36,622 nt of DNA, taken from contig CAZZIZ010000010.1 in assembly GCA_964654535.1 (NCBI GenBank), forward strand, positions 1 through 36,622, read 5' to 3'. The translations under genes were made by a program, and so were the position numbers. The notes under the pieces were generated by a model. The model was given only the letters and a program-made list of their open reading frames with translations. It was not told the origin of the DNA and searched no databases. This stretch comes from CAZZIZ01 sp964654535 (GTDB taxonomy: Bacteria > Bacteroidota > Bacteroidia > Chitinophagales > UBA2359). Shown here piece by piece: positions 23,210 to 30,536 of the stretch (position 1 is its first letter; each line of letters begins with the position of its first letter).

Positions 23210-23215
23210 AAACAA

Positions 23216-24283
23216 TCATGACTTTTCTTTTTCGAAACTTTCAATTACTGAAATTAGATAGTCTACTCCGGCAAGGTCCATTGCATTGTACAAGCTGGCG
23301 CGGAAACCTCCACTCAGTCGGTGGCCTTTTATTCCAACAATATTTTGCTCTTGGGTGTAAGCTAAAAATCGGGACTCCTGGCTTTCGTCATGCATTCGAA
23401 AGGTTACGTTCATAATGGAGCGATCCTCGCTTGCCACAGTACAATAAAACAAGTCGCTATTATCAATAGCGTCGTAGAGCGCTTTCGCCTTGGCTTTGTT
23501 TGCAGCAGCAATATTGCTTAGCCCAACTCGCTGTATCCACTTTAGGTTGACCAATGAACCGTAAATAGAAAACACTGGTGGGGTGTTTAAGCGTGACTCT
23601 TTTTCGATGTGTTTTTTGAAATTGAATATGTCGGGCATTTCGATTCCAGACATTTCTAGTAACTCTTCTTTTACCACCACTAACACGGTACCCGCTGGCC
23701 CGAGGTTTTTTTGAGCGCTGGCAAAAATTAAATCGAACTGCTCGATGTCAACTGGACGCGATAAAATATCGGAAGAGAAATCGGCGATGACGGGTACAGG
23801 GCTTTTTGGATACTCGTGAAACTGTGTTCCAAAAATGGTATTATTAGAAGTGAGGTGTATATAGGCCAGCTTTGGATCAATTGTAAAGTTTTTTGGGATG
23901 TAATTGTAGTTACGATCCTTGGAGCTGGCAATTATTTGGGTCTCGCCATAATAGCCTGCTGCTTTAACGGCTTTCGTTGACCAGACACCCGTATCAATAA
24001 AGCCAACTGGCTTATTTGGCGCCTTTACATTAAAGGGTATTAGTGAGAATAAGGCCGTAGCTCCTCCCCAGAGGTATAGCGGGTGGTAATTATTTGGCAA
24101 TTGGAGCATTTCCCGTATAAGAGAGAGGCTTTCTACTGCTATGTCATCGTAGGCCTTTCCCCTGTGTGATAGCTCTAGAATGCTTAGGCCAGAGCCTTTA
24201 TAATCACGCACCCCTTCGGCTATTTCACTTAAGACTTCAGATGACAAAATTGCCGGCCCTGCAGAGAAATTATAGCGCTTCAT
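23216..24283 (-). CDS. serC: Phosphoserine aminotransferase
   Basis: Pyridoxal-phosphate enzyme that makes 3-phosphoserine from 3-phosphohydroxypyruvate and glutamate in serine synthesis (also used for pyridoxal phosphate synthesis in some bacteria). The 355 residues begin with the family start MKRYNFSAGPAILSSEVL; ILELSHRGKAY at 35-45 and GGATALFSLIPFN near 73-85 are typical; Lys192 in SAQKNLGPAG binds the cofactor; GHRLSGGFRASLYNA near the end (about 319-334) carries the substrate-binding arginine. serA does not adjoin it. It ends 6 bp before repeat copy B and is divergent from the response regulator gene. Confidence 0.98.
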   Translation of the reverse strand: MKRYNFSAGPAILSSEVLSEIAEGVRDYKGSGLSILELSHRGKAYDDIAVESLSLIREMLQLPNNYHPLYLWGGATALFSLIPFNVKAPNKPVGFIDTGVWSTKAVKAAGYYGETQIIASSKDRNYNYIPKNFTIDPKLAYIHLTSNNTIFGTQFHEYPKSPVPVIADFSSDILSRPVDIEQFDLIFASAQKNLGPAGTVLVVVKEELLEMSGIEMPDIFNFKKHIEKESRLNTPPVFSIYGSLVNLKWIQRVGLSNIAAANKAKAKALYDAIDNSDLFYCTVASEDRSIMNVTFRMHDESQESRFLAYTQEQNIVGIKGHRLSGGFRASLYNAMDLAGVDYLISVIESFEKEKS

Positions 24284-24336
24284 CAGTTTCTTTTGTTTTC
24301 TTGTGTACAGGCTATTCCTTAGAATCTAAATCTTTT

Positions 24337-24350
24337 ATAAATCCTCTTGA
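24337..24350 (+). repeat. 14-bp direct repeat, first copy
   Basis: ATAAATCCTCTTGA occurs here and again, identical, at 24422-24435, 85 bp later (about eight helical turns). Both lie in the 195-bp gap between the divergent serC and response regulator genes, so they could be binding sites of a regulator, perhaps the response regulator itself. Confidence 0.5.
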
Positions 24351-24421
24351 TCCACCCAAGTTGTAAGAGTAACAAGGTTTTCTTTTATCGTCTAAAAGGC
24401 TGTTGGACCCTCTGTAAAAGA

Positions 24422-24435
24422 ATAAATCCTCTTGA
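24422..24435 (+). repeat. 14-bp direct repeat, second copy
   Basis: Identical to 24337-24350. This copy lies 43 bp before the response regulator start codon, where an operator or the upstream part of its promoter would be expected. TAGCTTTA at 24449-24456 is a seven-of-eight match to the -7 consensus. Confidence 0.5.
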
Positions 24436-24478
24436 CGAAAGGTTCATTTAGCTTTATTTTTCAAATCAGCGCTAAGTT

Positions 24479-25189
24479 ATGAAAGTATTAATTATTGATG
24501 ATGATAAAGTCTTGCAGAAGAGCATGACTAGTTTTCTAGAAAAAGAAAATTTTCAATGCGAATCTGCATTCAATTATCAAGAAGCCAATGAAAAAATAAA
24601 CCAGCACGAATATGATTGTGTCTTGGTTGATATTTTTCTTCCAGGCTCCCGTGAAAACGGATACGACATCGTTCGAACTATTAAACACAAACGTATCAAG
24701 ACTGGTTTGATTGTGATAACGGGTAAAGACCGTGCTGAGGATGTTGTCCTAAGCCTTTCGGTTGGAGCTGATGATCATATTAGAAAGCCTTTTGACTTAA
24801 ACGAGTTGTTAGCCCGAATTAAAGCGGTTACTCGTCGTTTATATCATGAGGGTTTTAATAAAATTCGTGTGAACGAGATTACTGTCGATCTTCAGAACTA
24901 TGAAGTCTTTGTAAAAGATAATCCAGTTAAGCTTACCAAGAAAGAGTTTCAGATTCTATTGTTCTTTGTACAACACAAAAACCGTGTCATTAGCAAGAAC
25001 GTTATAGCTGAACAACTCTGGGGTGATGGTATCCAAGAGATATACTTCGATAGTCTCTATACCCACATTAAGAACTTACGTAAGAAGTTGGTGCAGCAAG
25101 GCTGCCGCGACTATATTGAAACCATTTATGGTTTCGGTTATAAGTTCAAAGCAGAAAATGAAATGCCAACGGTTAACGTGGCTAGTTAA
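24479..25189 (+). CDS. OmpR/PhoB family response regulator
   Basis: A 236-residue two-domain DNA-binding response regulator. The receiver domain (1-120) has the acidic pair Asp7-Asp8, the phosphorylation site Asp51 in CVLVDIFLPG, Thr81 in VITGKD and Lys103 in RKPFD, so it should be phosphorylated normally. The C-terminal winged-helix domain (about 127-228) contains KLTKKEFQILLFF, the recognition region FDSLYTHIKNLRKKL and the wing IYGFGYKF. No sensor kinase gene adjoins it; the neighbours are serC and nrdA, so the partner kinase is elsewhere. It is transcribed alone and ends in a strong two-way terminator. Two identical 14-bp repeats lie upstream and could be autoregulatory sites. The target genes cannot be told from the sequence. 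Confidence 0.95.
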   Translation: MKVLIIDDDKVLQKSMTSFLEKENFQCESAFNYQEANEKINQHEYDCVLVDIFLPGSRENGYDIVRTIKHKRIKTGLIVITGKDRAEDVVLSLSVGADDHIRKPFDLNELLARIKAVTRRLYHEGFNKIRVNEITVDLQNYEVFVKDNPVKLTKKEFQILLFFVQHKNRVISKNVIAEQLWGDGIQEIYFDSLYTHIKNLRKKLVQQGCRDYIETIYGFGYKFKAENEMPTVNVAS

Positions 25190-25207
25190 AAATATTTACC
25201 GCATTAA

Positions 25208-25240
25208 AAAAGGGGCGTTTTCGATGAAAACGCCCCTTTT
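25208..25240. terminator. Two-way intrinsic terminator between response regulator and nrdA
   Basis: AAAAGGGGCGTTTTC and GAAAACGCCCCTTTT are perfect 15-bp arms around GAT. A- and T-runs flank both sides, so it can end the response regulator message on the plus strand and nrdA on the minus strand. Confidence 0.95.
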
Positions 25241-25263
25241 CTTTTTATTGCTATTCCAAGCGA

Positions 25264-27966
25264 CTAGCCACTACAGCTTTCGCAAGTAGGATCGTCAATT
25301 GAACAAGTCTTTTTTACTGCTTCCATTTGCTCAGCAGTAAACGGAGTGCTTACCATATTGGGAAGGCGCTCTTCATTATTGCTAAGTGGACGCTGTAAAT
25401 CGCTTGCTGTATTCTGATTGTAAGTCATTGGCTTAATGGCCTCGTTTGTATAGGTGCTTCCAGTATTTGCTGGCGGCATACTTGTACTAATGGGCTCATT
25501 GACCATACCGGATTGCCTATCCAAGCCTGATGCTAGTGTTGTCGTTTCTGGCTTTGGCACATCGCTAACTGGACTCTTCGTAACTGCCTGCGGAACTACG
25601 GCCGCGGCAGGCGTATTTGAATTCGAAATTTGGCTTTGCACTGTCTCGGTTGTCTGCGTCTCTGCAGCATCTTGACGTTTAGCTTCATTGTGCGACTTCA
25701 TATAGGCTGCATCTACAGTAAACTTAATAGGTTCCGCAGCCGGACGAGTTCTCAGGTAATACATTCCAGTTTTCAAACCGTTCTCCCAAGCGTAGAAGTG
25801 CATAGAAGTAAGTTTGTTTGCATTTGCGTCTTGCAAGAAGACGTTCATACTTTGACTCTGGCAAATGTAGGCTCCTCTATCGACGGCCATATTGATGATG
25901 GCTTTTTGTGAAAGCTCCCAAGACGTTTTGTAAAGTGCTTTGATGTCATCTGGAATTCCTTCCATATGCTGGATGGAACCGTTGTTGGCTATCAAACCAT
26001 TCTTGGTGTTTTCAGTCCACAGTCCAAGCTTAATAAGGTCTTTTAAGAGGTGCTGGTTTATAACAATAAACTCACCAGATAAAACCTTACGGCGATACAT
26101 GTTTGAAGTGTAAGGCTCAAAGCATTCGTTGTTGCCAAGTATCTGTGATGTAGATGCGGTTGGCATTGGTGCCAATAGCAAACTATTTCGAATACCGGAC
26201 TCTGCTATCTTCGCTTTTAGTGCTGCCCAGTCCCAACGACCGACAGGCTCCACACCCCACATATCGAACTGCAACTCTCCTTGGCTTACTGGTGAACCTG
26301 CATAAGATTCATAAGTGCCTAGTTGTTGTGCCAGTTCGTTCGAAGCTGTAAGTGCTCCAAAGTAGATGGTTTCAAAGATTTCCTTATTGACTTGTCTAGC
26401 GCCTTCGCTATCAAATGGCAAACGCAGTTTGATAAATGCATCAGCAAGGCCCTGCACACCAATTCCGATAGGACGGTGACGCATGTTAGAGTTGCGAGCT
26501 TCTGGCACTGGGTAGTAGTTTACGTCGATGACCTTGTTCAGGTTCTTCGTAATCACTTTCGTTACCTCAAACAGTCTTTGGTGATCTAGTTCACCATTAG
26601 TGATGAACTTCGGCAAAGAGATTGAAGCTAGGTTACAAACCGCAACTTCGTCTGGTGAGGTGTACTCTATTATTTCTGTGCAGAGATTACTTGAACGTAT
26701 CGTTCCCAGGTTCTTCTGGTTTGATTTACGGTTGCAAGCATCTTTGTAAAGCATGTACGGCGTACCCGTTTCGATTTGCGAATCGAGAATGGCGAACCAA
26801 AGGTCTTGAGCGCGCACTGTTTTTAGTGCTTTACCTTCTGCTTCGTATTTCGTGTAAAGTGCTTCGAACTCCTCACTGTGCGTATCGCATAGTCCTGGAG
26901 ATTCGTTCGGGCAGAACAATGACCATTCGCCATCTTCCTTCACACGTTTCATAAAGAGATCCGGAATCCACATGGCGTAGAACAAATCGCGCGCACGCAT
27001 TTCTTCTTTACCGTGGTTCTTTTTCAAATCGAGGAATTCGAAAACATCGGCGTGCCAAGGTTCCATGTACATAGCGAAGGCACCTTTACGTTTTCCCCCT
27101 CCCTGATCGACGTAGCGCGCAGTATCGTTGAATACACGCAGCATTGGAACAATACCGTTGGACTCGCCGCCCGTTCCTTTTATATAGCTCCCTTTCGCTC
27201 TTACATTATGAATGCTCAAACCAATTCCACCAGCAGACTGAGAAATCTCGGCACATTGCTTTAGGGTATCGAATATCCCTGAAATACTGTCTTCTTTAAC
27301 TGTGAGCAAGAAACAAGAAGAGAGTTGAGGCTTTGGCGTCGCCGCATTGAATAAAGTCGGTGTAGCGTGTATGAACCACTTCTCCGACATTAACTCATAG
27401 GTTTCTATGGCAGAATCGATATCGTTTCCGTGAATACCAATTGCCACGCGCATAAACATATGCTGAGGGCGCTCTACTATTGAGCCATTGGTTCGCATTA
27501 AATAAGAACGCTCCAAGGTTTTGAAACCAAAGTAGTCGAAGTTGTAATCGCGATCGTAAATGATTGTACTGTCTAGGCGGTTGCGATTCTCCCACATAAC
27601 GTGGAATGACTGCTCAGAAATTAGTCCGGCAGGTTGATTCGTTTTAGGGTCGACATATTCGTAAAGCTCCTTCATCGTTTGTGAAAACGACTTGTTGGTG
27701 TTCTTGTGCAAGTTGGAAACAGAAATACGTGCTGCCAGTTTTGCATAGTCTGGGTGAACTGTTGCTAAGGTAGCGCAAGTCTCTGCAGCTAGATTGTCTA
27801 ACTCAGAGGTAGTCACCCCATCATATATACCTTGAATTACTTTCTTAGCTATCTCTAAAGCAGACACGAATCTCATGTCTAAGTTGTAACACAGCTTGTT
27901 TACTCTTGCAGTGATTTTGTCAAATTTGACTGGCTCCTGCCGACCATCGCGCTTTACTACATACAT
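25264..27966 (-). CDS. nrdA: Ribonucleoside-diphosphate reductase, alpha subunit (class I, eukaryote-like)
   Basis: The large subunit that reduces ribonucleoside diphosphates. Residues 1 to about 90 are an ATP-cone that senses ATP/dATP. The active-site residues fall at Cys218, Asn427, Cys429, Glu431 and Cys444, the same numbers as in mammalian R1, and the radical-path tyrosines are Tyr736-Tyr737. Long stretches are nearly the same as in human RRM1 (for example MYVVKRDGRQEPVKFDKIT). The C-terminal redox cysteines are in TCESCSG (Cys895, Cys898, with Cys888 before). At 900 residues it is about 100 longer than mammalian R1: residues about 765-880 form an inserted Thr/Pro/Asn/Gln-rich, probably disordered linker before the cysteine tail. 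It lies 45 bp after nrdB. Confidence 0.97.
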   Translation of the reverse strand: MYVVKRDGRQEPVKFDKITARVNKLCYNLDMRFVSALEIAKKVIQGIYDGVTTSELDNLAAETCATLATVHPDYAKLAARISVSNLHKNTNKSFSQTMKELYEYVDPKTNQPAGLISEQSFHVMWENRNRLDSTIIYDRDYNFDYFGFKTLERSYLMRTNGSIVERPQHMFMRVAIGIHGNDIDSAIETYELMSEKWFIHATPTLFNAATPKPQLSSCFLLTVKEDSISGIFDTLKQCAEISQSAGGIGLSIHNVRAKGSYIKGTGGESNGIVPMLRVFNDTARYVDQGGGKRKGAFAMYMEPWHADVFEFLDLKKNHGKEEMRARDLFYAMWIPDLFMKRVKEDGEWSLFCPNESPGLCDTHSEEFEALYTKYEAEGKALKTVRAQDLWFAILDSQIETGTPYMLYKDACNRKSNQKNLGTIRSSNLCTEIIEYTSPDEVAVCNLASISLPKFITNGELDHQRLFEVTKVITKNLNKVIDVNYYPVPEARNSNMRHRPIGIGVQGLADAFIKLRLPFDSEGARQVNKEIFETIYFGALTASNELAQQLGTYESYAGSPVSQGELQFDMWGVEPVGRWDWAALKAKIAESGIRNSLLLAPMPTASTSQILGNNECFEPYTSNMYRRKVLSGEFIVINQHLLKDLIKLGLWTENTKNGLIANNGSIQHMEGIPDDIKALYKTSWELSQKAIINMAVDRGAYICQSQSMNVFLQDANANKLTSMHFYAWENGLKTGMYYLRTRPAAEPIKFTVDAAYMKSHNEAKRQDAAETQTTETVQSQISNSNTPAAAVVPQAVTKSPVSDVPKPETTTLASGLDRQSGMVNEPISTSMPPANTGSTYTNEAIKPMTYNQNTASDLQRPLSNNEERLPNMVSTPFTAEQMEAVKKTCSIDDPTCESCSG

Positions 27967-28011
27967 TGGGTAAAAATGTTTGGGGGTGATAAATAGGGTT
28001 TGGGTATATTT

Positions 28012-28998
28012 CTAGAAGTCACTATCCATAGTGAACTTTTGCTCCGCTTTCTCTGCAGTAACACCAGCTTTCTGGTACTCAGAAACACGACCTTCAAAGA
28101 AGTTGGTTTTGTTTTCTAGACTAATCAATTCCATAAATGGAAAAGGGTTTGTTGCGTTGTAGTGCTTAGGGTTACCTAAAGAAACCAACAGGCGATCGGC
28201 AACAAATTCGATGTACTGACACATCAATGTAGCGTTCATACCAATCAAAGAGACTGGTAGTGCGTCTGTAACGAATTCTTTTTCGAAAACTACTGCGTCA
28301 GCTATAATTTTTAAAACGTCTTCTTGTGAAGGCTTGTTTTGAAGCATGCTAAATAGCAAGCAGGCAAAATCACAGTGTAGTCCTTCGTCACGGCTAATAA
28401 GCTCGTTTGAGAAACTTAGTCCAGGCATAAGCCCTCTTTTCTTCAACCAGAAAATAGAACAGAAGCTTCCAGAGAAGAAGATTCCTTCAACCGCTGCAAA
28501 AGCGATAAGGCGGTGTCCGAAGGTCGGTGACTCATCAATCCACTTCAACGCCCACTCTGCTTTTTTCTTAACGCAGTCTAAGCTATCCATAGCGTTAAAT
28601 AGATTGTCCTTCTCGACGGGGTCCTTGATATAAGTATCGATTAAAAGACTGTAGGTCTCGGCATGGATGTTTTCTATTGCCACTTGGAAGCCGTAGAAAC
28701 AACGCGCTTCCGCAATGGTAACATCTTGCATGAAATTAACTACGAGGTTCTCGTTTACTATTCCATCACTTGCAGCGAAGAAAGCAAGTACGTGTTTTAC
28801 AAAATGGCGTTCGTCATCGGTCATCTTTGCCCAGTCTTTCAAGTCCGGTTCAAGATCTATTTCCTCAGCCGTCCAAAAGCTAGCTTCTGCTTGCTTGTAC
28901 ATTTTCCAAATCTCGTGATACTTGATTGGAAACAACACAAAACGATTCCCTTCGTCTGATAATATCTCTTCTTGTTGTTGTACTATTTCTTCGCTCAT
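28012..28998 (-). CDS. nrdB: Ribonucleoside-diphosphate reductase, beta subunit (class I, eukaryote-like)
   Basis: The small subunit that houses the diiron centre and the tyrosyl radical. The ligands can be placed as Asp78, Glu109, His112 and Glu171, Glu205, His208, with the radical Tyr116 in ENIHAETYSLLID; the spacing agrees with mouse R2 (offset 61-62). EGIFFSGSFCSIFWLKKRGL and FSNELISRDEGLHCDFACLL are close to identical with the eukaryotic protein. It ends FTMDSDF, the R1-binding tail, like FTLDADF of mammals. At 328 residues it lacks the N-terminal extension of mammalian R2. It is the first gene of the nrdB-nrdA pair, and the 424-bp gap upstream should hold its promoter. Confidence 0.97.
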   Translation of the reverse strand: MSEEIVQQQEEILSDEGNRFVLFPIKYHEIWKMYKQAEASFWTAEEIDLEPDLKDWAKMTDDERHFVKHVLAFFAASDGIVNENLVVNFMQDVTIAEARCFYGFQVAIENIHAETYSLLIDTYIKDPVEKDNLFNAMDSLDCVKKKAEWALKWIDESPTFGHRLIAFAAVEGIFFSGSFCSIFWLKKRGLMPGLSFSNELISRDEGLHCDFACLLFSMLQNKPSQEDVLKIIADAVVFEKEFVTDALPVSLIGMNATLMCQYIEFVADRLLVSLGNPKHYNATNPFPFMELISLENKTNFFEGRVSEYQKAGVTAEKAEQKFTMDSDF

Positions 28999-29171
28999 TA
29001 TTTACTTCAGTTTAAATATTAGAATGCCACTGTCGGGTCATCCCGTCACTCGGTTTTTTACAAATCTTGGTGTTCTAGAATTAAGGAGATGGTGGGCTCT
29101 ATAATTCGTCCGCTATTTTCCCGACTAGTCAGGCTAATGTATGAATCGCAATAGGATTAAACAGCGCGTTT

Positions 29172-29180
29172 TTGTCCACA
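29172..29180 (+). promoter_or_regulatory. DnaA-box-like site upstream of nrdB
   Basis: TTGTCCACA differs from the DnaA box TTATCCACA at one base. Fifteen bases further, TGTGGGTAT (29187-29195) is a weaker inverted match (seven of nine), so CCACA/TGTGG form an inverted repeat. DnaA controls nrdAB in E. coli; that it does so here is inference. Confidence 0.35.
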
Positions 29181-29257
29181 GGAGTATGTGGGTATTGAGA
29201 CAGCTATTAGTAATCAATACGTTCGGCTGTTTATAACAAAAAAATCATTATTTATTT

Positions 29258-29272
29258 ATAGATTTAATCTAT
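29258..29272. repeat. 15-bp palindrome in AT-rich nrdB upstream region
   Basis: ATAGATT and AATCTAT are perfect arms around one T. The dyad is compact enough for a dimeric repressor site. It does not match the NrdR box that I know. Confidence 0.4.
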
Positions 29273-29422
29273 TTTTTATATAATGTTTGTCAATCACTAT
29301 GTGTAATTCATTGAATTTCTTTGTGTTAAATTTTGAGTGTCTCGTTTTTTGATATTATACATATGTACATGTCTGTCAAACAATATCTTATGTCATGTTA
29401 TCATGGACAATTGAACGTTTGA

Positions 29423-30457
29423 TCAACTCAAATGCTGCCAACCTTGAGCTTGCAAGGCATGTTTCTCTTTACCCATAGATTGTAAAAACAAACCTTCATT
29501 TTCGTCCATAATTTTTCCAATGGCCACGATATCAAGCATGCCTTTAATTTTATTGAAGTCGTCTGGTTTCATAGTGAACACCAGCTCGTAATCCTCACCA
29601 CCATTGAGAGCACAGGTTATTGGTGGTAGTTTCATTTCTAACGCCGTGTCTTGAGTTTGTTGATGAATTGGAACATCAATCTCTTGCAATAAAGCACCGA
29701 CTCCAGATTGTTTACAAATATGAAATAGTTCTGAGCTCAGTCCATCCGAAATATCCATCATCGCGGTAGGCTTGACTTCCATGGTCGCAAACAAATCTAT
29801 GATGTCTCGGCGAGCTTCAGGCTTTAATATTCGCCCAACTACATATTGATAGTTTTCCAATTCTGGTTGCATTTCGGGCGAGTCCAGAAAAACAGATTTC
29901 TCTCTTTCCAATACTTGTAGACCCATATAGGCACCACCCAGGTTGCCAGTCACACAAATAATGTCTCCCACTTGAGCAGTGTTGCGATGAACTACCTTGT
30001 CTTCCGCAACAGTGCCTATTGCAGTGAGCGAAAGAAACATACCTTTTTGAGAAGAGGTGGTATCGCCGCCAACCAAATCGACATTATAGAATGCGCAGGC
30101 CTTTTCAATGCCTTCGTACAATTCATCAAGTGCTTCGACAGTAAAGCGACTGGACAAAGCCATAGAAACCGTTATCTGTCGGGGCTTTCCGTTCATGGCA
30201 TATATATCCGATAGGTTTACCACAACGGCCTTATAACCCAAATGCTTTAAAGGGGTATAGGCTAAATCAAAATGAATAGCCTCTAAAAGCATATCGGTAG
30301 AAACCAAGGTGAGCCCATCGCGATTGTCCAAGACCGCCGCATCATCACCAACTCCTAAAACCGAGCTGGCGTTTTGCAGGGCAAACTTTTGGGTGAGGTG
30401 ATTAATTAATCCAAATTCTCCCAAGGCGCTTATGGGGGTTAGCTTTTTTTCCGACAT
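29423..30457 (-). CDS. thiL: Thiamine-monophosphate kinase
   Basis: A 344-residue enzyme that phosphorylates thiamine monophosphate to the active cofactor thiamine diphosphate, used among others by SucA. The family marks are GVGDDAAVL near 35-43 (metal and ATP binding), STDMLLEAIHFD near 53-64, GYKAVVVNLSDIYAMNG near 74-90, VGGDTTSS near 129-136, MDISDGLSSEL near 223-233 and LNGGEDYELVF near 270-280. The length is usual. It has its own promoter: a perfect -7 box lies 4 nt before the ATG, which would place the transcript start at or beside the start codon. It is 79 bp downstream of murF on the same strand. No other thiamine gene is near. Confidence 0.97.
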   Translation of the reverse strand: MSEKKLTPISALGEFGLINHLTQKFALQNASSVLGVGDDAAVLDNRDGLTLVSTDMLLEAIHFDLAYTPLKHLGYKAVVVNLSDIYAMNGKPRQITVSMALSSRFTVEALDELYEGIEKACAFYNVDLVGGDTTSSQKGMFLSLTAIGTVAEDKVVHRNTAQVGDIICVTGNLGGAYMGLQVLEREKSVFLDSPEMQPELENYQYVVGRILKPEARRDIIDLFATMEVKPTAMMDISDGLSSELFHICKQSGVGALLQEIDVPIHQQTQDTALEMKLPPITCALNGGEDYELVFTMKPDDFNKIKGMLDIVAIGKIMDENEGLFLQSMGKEKHALQAQGWQHLS

Positions 30458-30461
30458 AGCG

Positions 30462-30469
30462 CAAAGATA
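30462..30469 (-). promoter_or_regulatory. -7 box of thiL, very close to the start codon
   Basis: TATCTTTG on the minus strand is a full TAnnTTTG match ending 5 bp before the A of the ATG. With the usual 5-6 nt to the start site, the message would be leaderless. Confidence 0.55.
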
Positions 30470-30536
30470 CGAATGTCACAGGGCAAGTGTTATTATTGAA
30501 AGCGCTCATTGGGACGATATTATAGCGCTCAGGTAC

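Larger units (their letters stand above)
28999..29422. promoter_or_regulatory. 424-bp gene-free control region upstream of nrdB
   Basis: No gene is seen. The left part (28999-29160) would be the nrdB leader and contains a weak minus-strand -7 match (AAGATTTG, 29061-29068). GTCGGG and CCCGAC segments about 100 bp apart could pair. A DnaA-box-like site and a partner in opposite direction lie at 29172-29195. The middle (29230-29285) is strongly AT-rich and holds a 15-bp palindrome. The right part up to thiL is AT-rich, with ACATATGT and ACATGT palindromes near 29360. Confidence 0.5.

Noticed and set aside
28999..29422. Replication origin (oriC).
   Set aside because: Only one good and one weak DnaA box were found, dnaA and other usual origin neighbours are absent, and GC skew cannot be computed here. 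Kept as a possibility, not called.
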